NCBI GenBank assembly: GCA_015680685.1
Contig: MNCI01010461.1
Coordinates: 578,011 to 628,701, forward strand
Source: Gnetum montanum
Taxonomy: Eukaryota > Streptophyta > Gnetopsida > Gnetales > Gnetaceae
Length of the DNA: 50,691 nucleotides
Direction: 5' to 3'
The notes below the pieces were generated by a model that did no database searches, had not been told where the DNA came from, and was given only the letters and a program-made list of their open reading frames with translations. Positions 1-11,042 of this stretch are shown here, one piece after another; positions within the stretch are counted from its first letter, which is position 1, and the number at the start of each line of letters is the position of its first letter. Position numbers and translations under genes: made by a program.

Positions 1-2
1 GT

Positions 3-389
3 CTCTACCGTCTCACTGAAATTTTTCTTGGCCAAAACAATCTGAGTGGAAGCATTCCCCACTGTTTAAGCAACCTCACCGCTCTTACAAGGTTTGAGTC
101 TTTTGCCAACAATTTGCACGGTCATCTTCCTACCTAGCTGGGCAGCCTTAACAAACTACAGTGTTTGGGTTTAGCTTTCAACAGATTCACAGGCAACATC
201 CCACACTCATGGCACAATCTCACCCAACTCCAAATCCTCAACTTGTTCAATAACAAATTGTTGCGAATGCCACCATCGTGGTTGGCAACACGCTGGACTC
301 AACTCACCCGTTTTAACATCGGCTACAATTACTTCACCAGTAGTGGAGTGAGCATGCCCATCCAGCCTATTCCAATTCCTCTCTTTTAA
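3..389 (+). pseudogene. LRR receptor-like protein fragment (internal LRRs)
   Basis: The plus-strand frame from base 3 encodes about 128 residues of consecutive plant-type leucine-rich repeats, with recognisable L-x-x-N-N-L-S-G-S-I-P, F-x-G-N-I-P and L-x-L-F-N-N-K-L segments. An in-frame TAG at 135-137 sits where a W-L-G-S-L segment would be expected, consistent with TGG to TAG. The frame ends with a stop at 387-389 without a membrane segment or kinase domain. In plants such repeats form the extracellular domain of receptor kinases or receptor-like proteins. The window starts inside the repeat domain, so the gene may extend to the left. It meets an oppositely oriented LRR fragment at about 411, where the assembly has one N. 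The family assignment is secure; the exact subfamily is not. Confidence 0.8.
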
Positions 390-411
390 TTAAATTAAAA
401 ATATATAACAN

Positions 412-920
412 TAACCAAGGAATTGGTACACAGACCAAGAAGTTGCAATGAAGAAAGGTTTTCTATTTGATAAGGAATCCCACCTTCAAATTCATTTAAA
501 CATAGATATAAGATTTTATGCCTATGCAAAGTGCAAAGGGATGATGGGATCTCACCAGAGAGAGTTATTTCCAATGTCTAAGTACCTGCAGGAATGATAA
601 GTTGGAGAGGTTGGGAGACATGGATCCACGCAACATGGCATTTTCCAGAGATATCTCCACAACTCTGGCCATGATGTTTGGTGGAGCAGCTGATTCCAGT
701 CCAATTGCATGCATTGGCATCATGATCGTTCCAATCATAGAGAAGAGAGAGTGGATCAATGGTGATGCATTTCTTGAATTGAAATGAGAGCTCTCATATC
801 ATTCAAAGTTCCGTCATGATGTGTACGAGCTTTAAGAAGAGCAACAAAGAAAAAGGAGGAGCACAAACAAAGCAGAAGCAGAAGAAGGTCAAAAGGAAGA
901 GCAGTAGAGGAGGAGGCCAT
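412..920 (-). pseudogene. LRR receptor-like kinase, broken 5' end (signal peptide, LRRNT, first LRRs)
   Basis: Read on the minus strand from the ATG at 920-918, the frame starts with a hydrophobic signal peptide: MASSS followed by a run of Leu, Cys and Phe. It continues into N-D-M-R-A-L, the usual opening of the LRRNT_2 cap, then W-N-D and C-N-W-T-G-I-S-C, the canonical cap motif, then L-R-G-S-M-S-P-N-L-S-N-L-S-F-L and two more LRRs (G-E-I-P-S-S-L; G-G-I-P). Several frameshifts (near 757, 680 and 580) break the frame, so it is a pseudogene. The piece ends next to the N at 411. The ATG at 920 is preferred over the one at 1001 because it directly precedes the signal peptide. It would encode the secreted start of a cell-surface receptor. 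Confidence 0.8.
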
Positions 921-2144
921 TGTGATGCTGCAGCAGAGGTAGGGAAAGGCGGGAAGGCAGAAGGTGTAATAATACATAATTGCTGTTGATGTTGAGCTCA
1001 ATTTAAACTTTTCTGCCCATGTTTAATCATTTGACTAGACATTGACTTTTCAAAATAAATGTCTGTGCATTGGTTAAACAATGTATTAAATTGAAGCTTT
1101 TCTTTACCTCCGGTGGACGAGAAATCTGCTTCATTTTTTTGGACTTCTGCTTCCCGCGTAATTCGCATTCCTATAATCTTCCTACCTTTGGTGACATTTT
1201 GGACATTTATGGGTAACGTCAGTTTCTGCTGGGCTTTAATGTCGTGTTGCACGGGATTCTGAGTTCTGTATTTTGTATGAAAACTGGACAACACAACGCG
1301 TTTTCCTGAATTTTTCAAATAAAATTAAGAAGCTGGACCAGGAAAAGTATAAGAAAAGTGGTGAACGGGAATCGAATTTCTACATTGCATATGAAAAGTG
1401 GTCAGCTCAATTGAATTTTTTAAACGAAATTAAGAAAAGAGGAAGAAGCTTCATTGCTGCATTTTAAATTTTTCAAATGAAATTAATGAGAGAGGAAGAA
1501 GCTTGATTTCTGCATTGCGTATGAAAAATGGTCAATCCAATTTCTGAATTGTGTATGAAATTCTCGTCCATTTCCGATAATTGTCGTTTTTGTTTGAAAT
1601 TCTCGGATAATCCTACGGCACAGAGCCAAGCCAAGAATACCATCCAACGCGCTCCTCCCTGAGGTGACTTTTGGCAGTCATCAGTTTTTTATTATTAAAA
1701 AAGCATCGCTTTCTGTTCACCTTTAATGCCCTCCTGAGGTGAGTTGTCATCAATTTTCTTTATGAAGAAGATGGTTTTACGTTCACCATCAATGCTGGCC
1801 GAGAATATCATTTTCTGCATTTCTGACAAGGAGAAGAAGCTTGACCAGGGAAAGTATATGCGTTTTTATCCAAAGCATCTACCAGAGAGTCCAGTCCGTT
1901 CCATTCTAATGAAGTATTTACCCATTTGATCCTCATGGATGGATTAGCACAAAGGTATTACAAATTTCTACAATTTCAGACATTTTCAGAATCCAACCTG
2001 ACATTGTGTTCAAACTCTTCAACCATCTACCTAAAAGCTTCCTTGGTAAAAAGTACTAATAAAATTATTATGTGTACATAATCTATTGTACCATAATTTG
2101 TATAATGGATATAATAGTCTTTCGCTAACCTTTTTTCTTTTTTG
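921..2144. other. Upstream region of the LRR pseudogene, no gene seen
   Basis: No supportable coding sequence was found. The stretch is the 5' flank of the minus-strand LRR gene. It holds a degenerate tandem repeat (annotated separately) and AT-rich DNA to about 2144, where a repeat shared with 28249 begins. Confidence 0.5.
1300..1560. repeat. Degenerate tandem repeat
   Basis: At least three imperfect units share GAATTTTTCAAAT-like, GAGGAAGAAGCTT-like and TGCATATGAAAAGTGGTCA-like segments in the same order. Unit length varies between about 55 and 110 bases. The short open frame across it reflects this repetition, not a recognisable protein. Confidence 0.5.
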
Positions 2145-2692
2145 AGAAACTAGGTGAAATTACAGTTCTATACTAACAAAAAGTAATTTACAATTACTTT
2201 TTAAATTTTCTCTATATAAATTTTAATATTATGTTAATGAAAATGTAAATGGATTATGCAAATATTTTAGTATGATTATATATTTTAAAAGCTAATAATA
2301 TAATACTTAAAAGTAAACAAGTCCAAACATCATTAATTCTATTTTCATTTAAAAAAATTGCAAAAAAATGAACTATGTTAAGTGGGTGTATATATGTAGA
2401 TTTAGTTTTAGGGTAGCTGACTCAAAGTATATCCTATGCATTGTCTATGGCATTGTTTTGTAAAATTTAGCATTTTCTATTACAAAATTTAATCTTTAAA
2501 TGTTTTTGAATGTGGCTAAAGAGGTTTTACAAACAAAAGAAAAATTCTTAGCAATTGGAATTCCCAAAAATAGAATTAAGAGAACTCCAACATATATATA
2601 TATATATTAAAACTCATTGAAATTGATGAAATGGGAACAAGTTGGAGAATGGACATTAGGATATTCTTGGTTTTCACACCAAAAATTGAAGT
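2145..2692 (+). repeat. Dispersed repeat J, copy 1
   Basis: This AT-rich sequence is strongly similar over its whole length to 28249-28826. Both start with AAACTAGGTGAAATTACAG and share GTGGGTGTATATA and GACATTAGGATATTCTTGG. No coding capacity, terminal inverted repeats or LTR-type ends were recognised, so the class is unknown. At its right edge it passes directly into a fossil gag. Confidence 0.65.
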
Positions 2693-2694
2693 AG

Positions 2695-3982
2695 TCCATC
2701 ATTCTTCATTTATTTTTCCTTAATTTGAATGAAGGTCTTGATAGTTTAGATGAGCAATTGTTTCCATGAATCTACCAATGTCAAATTCATGAAGTAGTTT
2801 GCATCCCAACTAAAAGTACTAAGGAGAGAAAAATCAAAAAGGTTGATATGGGTGACATTTTTACATTCAATGAGCAATTGAATGATGATCCATAGCTTCA
2901 TGTTCAAGCATTTTTCATTATTTGTAAGCTATTAGTGGCAAAAACTTCATCATTTTTCCCACATACTTACTACGCATGCTAAAACATGGTATTAAGTTCT
3001 TTCATCTAATTCTATCTCCTCCTGGGTAGAAATGTTAAGAACTTTTAATGTCAAGTTCAATCTTATGCTTGAGTTTTGAATGTTATAAAGAAGATAATAG
3101 GATGGAAGTAAGATACTAATGAATCAGTGGATGTAGCCATAAAATAGTACAATTCCACTTTGAATCGGTGTTCAAATCATGGGTTCAAAAAACATGACCA
3201 ATTAATGTACCTAGTAGAAGGGCTATAGCTGCAAACTCATGAAAGAGTGGATATGTATGATATGATTAATTTCTAACAAAGATTAGTGGCTCAAATTGTA
3301 ATTATGTTACATTTTGTGACTAGATTAAAAGGTGAATGACATAAGCATGTTAATGTAAGGAAGTCTACAGAAATCCCCAATGTTAAAAGGATGTGATAAA
3401 TGTTGAATGTAAGATTTAACTTTCTAATGTTGTTAAAGTCCTTATGCAAGAGAGCATGAAAACTAAGAAGACTTTAGCAAACCTTGCCTATGTTGTTGAC
3501 ACAGTTTTAGATGTATTAAATTAAAAGATGACTAAGGTGTTAAGGATTTGGTCAATAAAGTTGTTAAAGTAGTTGTGAAAGTAGTTACACCACAAGGCAA
3601 GATTGGTGAAAGTAAAAAAAAAAAGGAAAAAGGTAAGAAGCCTTACCTTGGTTGGGTGTCTTATCCTAAGAATTTATTTCTTCTACCATAATAACAACAT
3701 CAACAATGATTGGGACCTAATTCTTTAAACTTGTCACCTTAGAGTGTGCCCTCTACAATGACTTAGGCTTCACCATGGCATCCTTCTTCCTACCAAGAAA
3801 CTCCACAATGTATGGATCAAGTACATCAAGTAGTGTTCCAGCAATATGAGCCATATCCATCATAACTATTTCAATAGTTGTTGGTCTAGTAGTGTCCATC
3901 ATTATCCTTTATACCATTACAAGGAAAATTTTTTAATCAACCACAGTAGAAACAAGCCCTGTTCTTTAATGCAATGTACTAT
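2695..3982 (+). pseudogene. Fossil Ty3/gypsy-type gag K, copy 1
   Basis: This is a decayed Gag frame closely similar to 41580-42890. Parts visible here are I-S-S-W-V-E-M-L-R-T-F-N-V-K-F followed, in another frame, by D-T-N-E-S-V-D-V-A-I-K and N-H-G-F-K-K. Together they match the retrotransposon Gag capsid core. A short deletion removes the N-N-E-W segment that copy 2 keeps. Many stops and frameshifts are present. The downstream part has Lys-rich and then Gln/Tyr/Pro-rich segments, as in a Gag tail. The copy ends where the LTR of element A begins. No protease or pol was found next to it. Confidence 0.65.
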
Positions 3983-4778
3983 TGATGAGTGGGAGGTACC
4001 CCTACACACAACCATACAAATACGAGTGTCTCACGCGTGATCTGGTTGAACTCCAAGGACAAAGTGCTTATGTGCCCTAATTGAACACTTAAGGTTAATC
4101 AATTGTTGTCTTCCCAAGCTTACTTGTATCGTCATAGTTGTATGGTTAAGTAAGCTTGAAGCATGTGATTTTTATGTCTTTTATCTTTTTAATGCCTATG
4201 CTAAGAGGGAAGGATGAAGAGAACTAAATGACTAACTTTAGCTAACTATTCACTAACTACGTTCTAATCATCCTAGCACCAGTATCCATTCCCACTTGCC
4301 GTACACACCCTGAACCAGTGCAACACTGCTGGGATTACCAAACGCTACTCGTTACTGGGTTACCAAGCGTTACACACGTGCTCAAAGTGGTCATACTGAA
4401 TGCACTTAACTAGGAGAGTTAAGGGTTGAGAGAGATTAATTATCTAAGAAAGCATTTAAATGTTTTTCACTTTGAGACTCCTATTTAGCTTAGTCTGCAT
4501 GCTACAAAGTTTATCTAGAAGTTCGTCTTTATTACCATACACATATGTGTGCTCAGGTACAATTTGCTCGAATAAAGATCCGTTCACTTTGAGACTCCTA
4601 TTGCAGGCACATGGAATTTATTCTAACTCTGGAATGGTAAAACTACTATAGTTTGGCTAAGGGTCTAGATCTAGATGCTTGAACAAGGGAAAGCCACCTC
4701 TTATTTATAGAACTTGCAGCAGGCTGCGATATCACGTATGAGATATCATGGGGTTGAACGCGATATTGCGGCTCATCA
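3983..4778 (-). repeat. Element A 3' LTR
   Basis: The LTR is bounded by TGATGAG and CTCATCA. On the minus strand the TATA box TATAAATA lies at 4709-4702, downstream of a short GATATC-containing U3 (4728-4770). Two imperfect copies of a CTGGG-TTACCAA segment lie in tandem near 4330-4370. Confidence 0.9.
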
Positions 4779-4812
4779 TACCCCCATGATTGAATGAAAA
4801 CTTGTCCTCGAG
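4779..4812 (-). promoter_or_regulatory. Element A polypurine tract and adjacent box
   Basis: On the minus strand ATCATGGGGGTA abuts the 3' LTR, the expected position of the plus-strand primer. About 20 bases upstream lies CTCGAGGACAAG. The same two-part arrangement precedes the 3' LTRs of C, D, F, G and H in varying degrees of preservation. Confidence 0.75.
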
Positions 4813-6531
4813 TTCCTTACAAAATCTTGGGAAGGTATGGGATTATTGACTTGAATGATACTAATGGTGAATGGGGTGACATGTGAACGGATCATCATTA
4901 AAATTCATGATAGAATTAGTGTTCATGAGAACAAGAGTGAAAACTATACACATTTGACATACAGCCTTATTTGGCAACTGAGAGAGAAGAGAGAAGAGAG
5001 AGAAAAGAAGAAGTCTGTTGCTGTCAACACCAAGATTGCACCTTTGGTTGTTCATCCAGAAGCGCACCATCAATCTTGTTCCTTGCATAACTGCTTCGGC
5101 ACCGATCCATTCTAGGTGTTCCCTCCAAATCTAATCTATTGGTGTATGATTGCCATCTTCACGCACAACATAGTCTTATATTAGCAAGGGTAAATGAATT
5201 ACAATGCAGTTGATACCTTGCCTCAATGTAAGCTCCATTGGCTGAGTTGTGATATGGCTGATGCAGATTCTGGAGATATAACACTGGTGACTATCCAAGG
5301 TGTAGGGGTTAGGAGAAAATCAAAAAAAAATTGGACCAAGACCCCCATGACTGAGAGCGAACCTCTAGTAGTGAGAGAATGGAAAAAGATAAAGAATAAG
5401 AAAGATGGACAAAAGGAGACAATTGTAACGCTGATGAAATGGATGTCAGAGATGGAAATGAACAAAAATAGAAATGATTGCGAAAATGTTTTAGGGAAAG
5501 AAATTAACTGATACACCAAATAGAATGCCAGTGGGTCCTCCCCAAAGCAGGCTCATGCCTTTAATGCCCTAACATTCCCACATTCAAAGAGTCTGTAGGC
5601 TATGGAAATGTCGTTTGGAAGCAAGAGTTAAAGTCTTAACCACAAGAGTTTACCAAAAATAAAATAATTCATTAACCAAAATATAGACTACTAATACAAC
5701 CGACAATGAGGTGAACAATGGAGGAAGAACGATGGAAAGAAGAGAATTGAATGAAGTCTCAAGAACAAGGTGATGTATAGCTCCTTGTGTATTAATGGTT
5801 AATGTGACTTAGTAGATCTCATTCCAAATCCAGCCTCAAACAAACCACATCTAGTGACTTCGCATTAATACATTCGGCCAATCCATCCACCTGAAGTAAC
5901 ATGAATGCCTCCATCAAAGAGTCATCACCATTCCAACGAAATTAAAAAGGAGAATGTAGGAAGCGAGAAAGGGTCTTAGTTAGAGGGAACATGTTTGTTT
6001 AGTCCCATAACCAGTGCTTGTAGCCCAAGTGATTATTTCGTCTAAGGGGTGTGCTTTGAATTCTCACTGTTTTTTTTTTGCGTGAGAACCACATCATGCA
6101 AAGACTTATTATTTTTATTTTTATTTGCTTAGCTTCCCGATAATAGGTCAACGTCGGAATGGTAAGAAAAAATCAAGAAGAAAACATCCAAGTACCCAAG
6201 AGAATGGCCAACACAAATGCATCAAGTCCCCTTGAAGTCACACCCTTTTCAATCCTTGAGTCCTTCATCAGTTTGAGAAATTCCCATTCACTGATTCATT
6301 GATAGTTCTTATTATTTAAGGAAAGGGACTATACAGTTCCAAGCCAAGAGAGACCATAGAAATTCACAAATGCATGGATGATGTGGACTCATTACCTATT
6401 ATATCAAAAGAACCATACCTTAGTATCAACATTATAACTTAAAGGTAAAAACCAAACATTAGCAACCAATAGAATACAGTTAATACCATCATCAGGAGCA
6501 CTTATTGGGTAACAAACTTAACAAAATGGAT

Positions 6532-6564
<33 letters not shown>

Positions 6565-6680
6565 TAAAAAAAAATTATGAACGATGTTGCAAAAAAAAAA
6601 AAAACAAGTAAAGTTAAAGAAATTTGTAAAAAAAAATGTGTAAGAAAAAAACTTAAAAAGGAACTGAGGGCCCCAATTGA
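4813..6680 (-). other. Element A 3' internal region (noncoding, conserved blocks)
   Basis: No recognisable gene is present between the gag-protease frame and the polypurine tract. Blocks shared with D and partly with C, F and G are a hairpin at 4918-4945, an AG|ATGG junction at 5154-5158, a second polypurine-like string at 5341-5352, AGTGGGTCCTCCCC at 5530-5543, a hairpin with a T/A-rich loop at 6051-6092 and a block at 6223-6264. Confidence 0.6.
6534..6562 (+). repeat. (AC)n microsatellite
   Basis: About 14 AC units. The matching place in element D (about 35418) has only a short interrupted TG/CG run, so this expanded inside element A after it inserted or in its immediate parent. Confidence 0.9.
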
Positions 6681-9600
6681 TTAGCATAGGTGACCATCTC
6701 CCCCATGACTAAGTTGGAAGGGAAAGATCCGAAATAATGAGCAAGGTCGTCCTTTCTTTGATGTGCTATGTGAATTAACCATTCTAGATTCATGGTAAGG
6801 TTTGGTCTGTTGCACACTAACTAGCATTCTCTTATTGGAGCATTTTTTTGAAGTTTTTGGAAATTTCCAACTTCCCCTAATTGATGGTTTCAAGTTAAGG
6901 GTTGGAAGTTGGTGACACTCTTGCTCCAGTGTATCTATTCTTTTGACGTGGGCACAAGTTGTTCCCCCAGTTAATTCCATGTACATTAATGAGTTGCTCT
7001 TTTGATTAGCTATCAACCATTGAGTGTTTTCTTGTTGTGTGGTTGCTACATATAGGCAGTTTTGTATGTTAACTTCCTAGGCACATCGGTTGCATGTAGG
7101 CAATGCTGAACATTCTTGTATGCCATCATCCTCTATATCACTATATGTGATGCATGGAACTTTCTTCTTCTCGATCTTTCCAAAAGCATTTTTCTTAGAT
7201 ATTTCCAGGGAAAAATCGTGGATATCTAGGCAAGCGTTTATGGTACTTAGCCATTCCCTCCCCATTATTATTGGGAAGTCCCCTTTGTTATTGTTTACTT
7301 CTATCACTAGGAAATCAGTTAGGTATGACCACCCACACACAGTGGTAACGATGTCCTCCACCAGTCCCAAGGGGACAGTGATGGACTGGTCAGCCAACTC
7401 TAAGCGAATATTGCTCTTCTTTAGTGGAGGTAGGTTCCAAGCTTTATACATTTCTTGGGATATTAAGTTGACTTCGGAACTTGAGTCTAGAAGAGCTTTA
7501 TGAGGTTCATTCCCAGTGACTTGGAGATAGATTAAAGGGCTTTCGAGATCAGAGAATTTCCTGGGAAGGTGGCCTAGCTTAATCCAGTCAGTAACGGCAT
7601 GCGTTAACATAATTGTGTATGTTGAGATCTGTTTTTGGTTTGAAGGGAGCTCTAAAGCCTTATTTGATGGAGAGGCATTTAGAGGCTCAATTGCTTGTGG
7701 TTGTGAGAGCTTGTTTGGACTGTTGGTTCTGAAGAAAGGTCTTCTCTTTGTAGGGTTATTAGAACCAGCAGCGGGTTGGAGGTTCACAACTCTCTTAGCA
7801 TTATGTTGTTGCAGTTGAGTGGGGAGTTCCCCTTGCATCATTGGAATGGGTGGTAGTGGAGTTATCGGTGTGAGAGTCATGGATGGGTTTGGATGATGGT
7901 ATGTATGTGGTGTGTCTCCCCTAGGAGAAGAAGTCCTATAATACTCCTGAGCTTGGTAGTGATGTTGTGGGGTCACGTGACCAATAGAGTCACTTGGAGA
8001 GACTAGCTGTTACACGTAATATCCATATGGATTCGGTTGCTGGTAAGGGTATTGTTGCCTTAGTGGTGGCATCCCCCATGACTATGGGTATTGCCACTAT
8101 TGGTGTCACTCAATAGGTTGTGGTAGAGTTCCACTTGGATAATATGTTAAGGGTTGGTGAAATTATCTTGGGTTACCTTGGGGATAAGGTAACCTTCGGG
8201 GTGCTTGCCATTTGTTAAGTCGTGGGTTAAGTGCATACACCCCAGACTCTTGCAGATGTGAGATTACTGGGAAACATCCCTTAGGATGGTCATACTGACA
8301 TATCTCACTTTCACCATCATTGTCTGTATTAGAATCCATAACCTCTTCAGTGATGGCCATTTTACCCTTACCTTTGTTACGTGTATGGTCCAAATCCCTC
8401 TTCGTCTTTTTATCATAGTCACTACTTCGCTCCTTAGACTCCTTTACGATTTTAAGGACAGTTTCAAATCTACTATCTAAGGAGTCCCACATTTGATCTA
8501 CCTTTGTCAACACTTATGTTATTAATTTTTGAAGTGGCAAGGTTTTTCTATTCACCATCTTCTCGAGTGGTGACTCTTCCTCCTCCTCATAGAATCTTAC
8601 TCCCCTTTTTTGAAGGGAAGGATCATGGTTGTACTCTTTCACACTTTCTCTCTTACATAGCTCCCCTTCTTCCTTAGCTACTTGCTCCAACAATCTATGA
8701 ACCTAATGGGACCTAAGTTTTGATAATCTCCCTTGGGCATATGTTCCAAGGGTTCTCTTGGTTTCGTGCCTAAGCCCATCTACGAGATGGTGTAGTTGAT
8801 CTTTTTATGCATAACCATGGCCTGGGCAACGATGTAACAGTGCATAATATTGGCCCATGGTAGCATCCAAGGGTTTGTGATTTCCCTACTTCCATTCTTG
8901 GATTTGATTTTGCAAGTTGGACACCTGAGAATATGTTTGATATTTATCATTAAACAATTGTAGCATTGTACTCCACCTTCGAATGGATTTCAATTCTAAG
9001 GACTGGTACTAGCTTTCCGCTTCTTTTATTAGTGTCCTTGGGAAAAACTTTAATTTTTTCCACTCATTCTCAATGTTCTACAAGGCACATGCATTGTGAA
9101 ATGCTTGTAAGTGGTTTTGAGGATTAGCATTGTATCCCCCCTCAGATCGTGGGATATTATTCATGTCTAGTCTCTTGATCCTGCTATCTTTTTGGTGCCT
9201 TGTGGGTATTCTTACGGCCTCCATGATGTCTAACATGCTTGAGGTTACAAGTAGGGGTTCTTCATGGTCATTTCTTTTGTAGTGTCTATGATGTCTACGC
9301 AATTCCCTACTTTCCCTTCTATGTTGTGATTCTCTAGAATGCCCTCATCCTCGTTCTCGACTCTCTCATTGAGGTTTCTCACTATGTTTATCCTTATCCT
9401 CATGCTTAGGTTCTTTATGATTGCATTCTGATACAGAAGGAGAGGGTGAATGTGATGATGAAGGTGAAGAGGAAGGAGAATCATTGCCATGATGATGTTT
9501 CCTACCTTCTCTTCAGTGGTCTTGACCCTGATCGTGATTACGATCAGATTGCCTACCCTTATCATGTGTTTGTGTTCCCTCATTGAACACTTGGTGTTCG

Positions 9601-10175
9601 TGGGGATTAGAACAAGGATTTTGAATCGTAGAGTGAATGTTTTGATACACCACCTCCTCACCATCTTTAGGAGGGGGAACATCATTTGATGGGAAAACTA
9701 TTAGAATTGGTTGAACATCTCTGATTTCACTTAAAACGTGTGGGATGTTATGGGGCCCTTTGCCCTTCAACGATGTATAGTATCTCTCCTGCCACAAGTC
9801 CCTTTGACGTTGCACTTTTGTGGGTTGGTATTCCCTTGTATCATAATCACACGTAACGTATTCCATGTATAACTGTGACATACCTATTTGTGCGAGAGCA
9901 TGAAGGAGCATGTTAGGGACTGCTCGGTCTGGGGGCAACATTATGTTACCCTCCAAGTCTCTCCAACGCAATTGTTCATCTTGATGGAGGATAAAAGTAA
10001 AGTTGGGCATATACTCATTGTGATGAGTATATACCATACGAAATTGTTGAGGAACTAGTGGATCTTGGTTATGTGTGTTGTGCCACCAACTGTCTGTTGT
10101 GCTGTTCCTAGGTGATGAAGTGCTTTTGTGTGAAGAAGAAGACATTTTTGTCTTGTTCGGCATGCTATTTACCAT
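6681..10175 (-). pseudogene. Element A gag-protease polyprotein (stops, one frame)
   Basis: One minus-strand frame of about 1165 codons holds the whole polyprotein, interrupted by in-frame stops but apparently not shifted. In order: a Ser-rich N-terminus (M-S-S-S-S-H-K-S near 10142), a conserved N-terminal domain with F-I-L-H-Q-D-E and W-R-D-L, a His/Arg/Ser-rich linker, the Gag capsid core from about 9200 to 8600 (E-W-K-K-L, G-H-G-Y-A, V-D-G-L), a YDHPKG Cys/His motif at 8256-8300, a Pro/Tyr/Gln-rich stretch, and a retropepsin-like domain with L-L-D-S-S-S at about 7487 and I-I-M-G-R-E-W-L. The canonical active site is D-[ST]-G; here the Gly reads Ser, so this copy's enzyme is probably dead. 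A tail after the protease ends in H-G-G-D-G-H-L-C. No CCHC zinc knuckle was found. Confidence 0.8.
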
Positions 10176-10270
10176 TTTTAATTTTTCTTTTGATCAACCC
10201 AAAGGGTTCATTATAGCTTCCCAACGATGTGGATAATTTCCTATGTTCTATGTAGCGCATAAACAACTAA

Positions 10271-10289
10271 GTCCTTGGCAATGGTGCCA
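10271..10289 (-). promoter_or_regulatory. Element A primer-binding site (tRNA-Asp type)
   Basis: On the minus strand TGGCACCATTGCCAAGGAC starts one base after the LTR end. It matches the expected plant tRNA-Asp complement TGGCGCCGTTGCCGGGGAT at 14 of 19 positions. Most mismatches are transitions. Confidence 0.75.
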
Positions 10290-10290
10290 A

Positions 10291-11042
10291 TGATGAGTGG
10301 CGAGGTACCCCTACACTCAACCATACGAATACGAGCATCTCACACACGATTTGGTTGAACTTCAAGGACTAAGTGCTTATGCGCCCTAATAGAACACTTA
10401 AGGTTAATCAATCGTTGTCTTCCCAAGCTTACTTGTATTGTCATGGTTGTATAGTTAAGTAAGCTTGAGGCATGTGATTTTTATGTCTTTTATCTTTTTA
10501 ATGCCTATGCTAAGAGGGAAGGGTGAAGAGAACTAAATGACTAACTTTCACTAACTATTCACTAACTATGTTCTGATCATCCTAGCACCAGTATCTGTTC
10601 ACACTTGCCATACACACCTTAAACCAGTGCAACGCTGCTGGGATTACCAAATGCTACTCATTACTGGGTTACCAAGCGTTACACACGTGCTCGAAGTGGG
10701 CGTACTGAATGCACTTAACTAGGAGAGTTAAGGGTTGAGAGAGATTAATTATCTAAGAAAGAATTTAAATGTATAACAATAATTAAGTCCTATTTAGCTT
10801 AGTCCACATGCTGCAAGATTTATCTGGAAGTTCATCTTTATTTCTGTACACAAATGTGTGCTCAAGTACAATTTTCTCGAATAAAGATCCGTTCACTTCG
10901 AGACTCCTACTGCAGGCACATGGAATTTATTCTAACTCTGGAATGGTAAAACTGCTATAGTTTGGCTAAGGGTCTAGATCTAGATGCTTAAACAAGGGAA
11001 AGCTACCTCTTATTTATAGAACTTGCGGTAGGTCGCGATATC
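10291..11042 (-). repeat. Element A 5' LTR (truncated at its outer end)
   Basis: Similar to 3983-4730, with TATAAATA on the minus strand at 11018-11011. Homology stops at a GATATC around 11037-11042, so the distal U3 and outer terminus are missing. Confidence 0.85.

Larger units (their letters stand above)
3983..11042 (-). mobile_element. Element A: gag-protease LTR retrotransposon without pol
   Basis: Minus-strand element with its 3' LTR at 3983-4778, polypurine tract at 4779-4790, noncoding 3' region, gag-protease pseudogene at 6681-10175, PBS at 10271-10289 and 5' LTR at 10291-11042. The 5' LTR lacks its outer end, including the U3 palindrome array, so no target-site duplication can be read. 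The two LTRs differ at roughly 25-30 positions over their first 380 bases by eye, so insertion is not recent. There is no room for reverse transcriptase or integrase: about 1.9 kb separates the end of the ORF from the LTR, and it is not coding. PBS and layout resemble the Tat/Athila lineage. Confidence 0.85.

Noticed and set aside
998-1318. 106-codon minus-strand frame upstream of the LRR pseudogene
   Set aside because: No domain was recognised and it overlaps a degenerate tandem repeat. Its position suggests promoter DNA.
5194-5519. Overlapping frames of about 100 codons on both strands in element A
   Set aside because: This is the conserved noncoding 3' region; the same place in D is not open in either frame.
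9245-9685. 146-codon minus-strand open frame within element A
   Set aside because: It lies in another frame than the Gag polyprotein and overlaps its Arg/His/Ser-rich linker. The polyprotein frame is the one conserved with element D, so this is a shadow.
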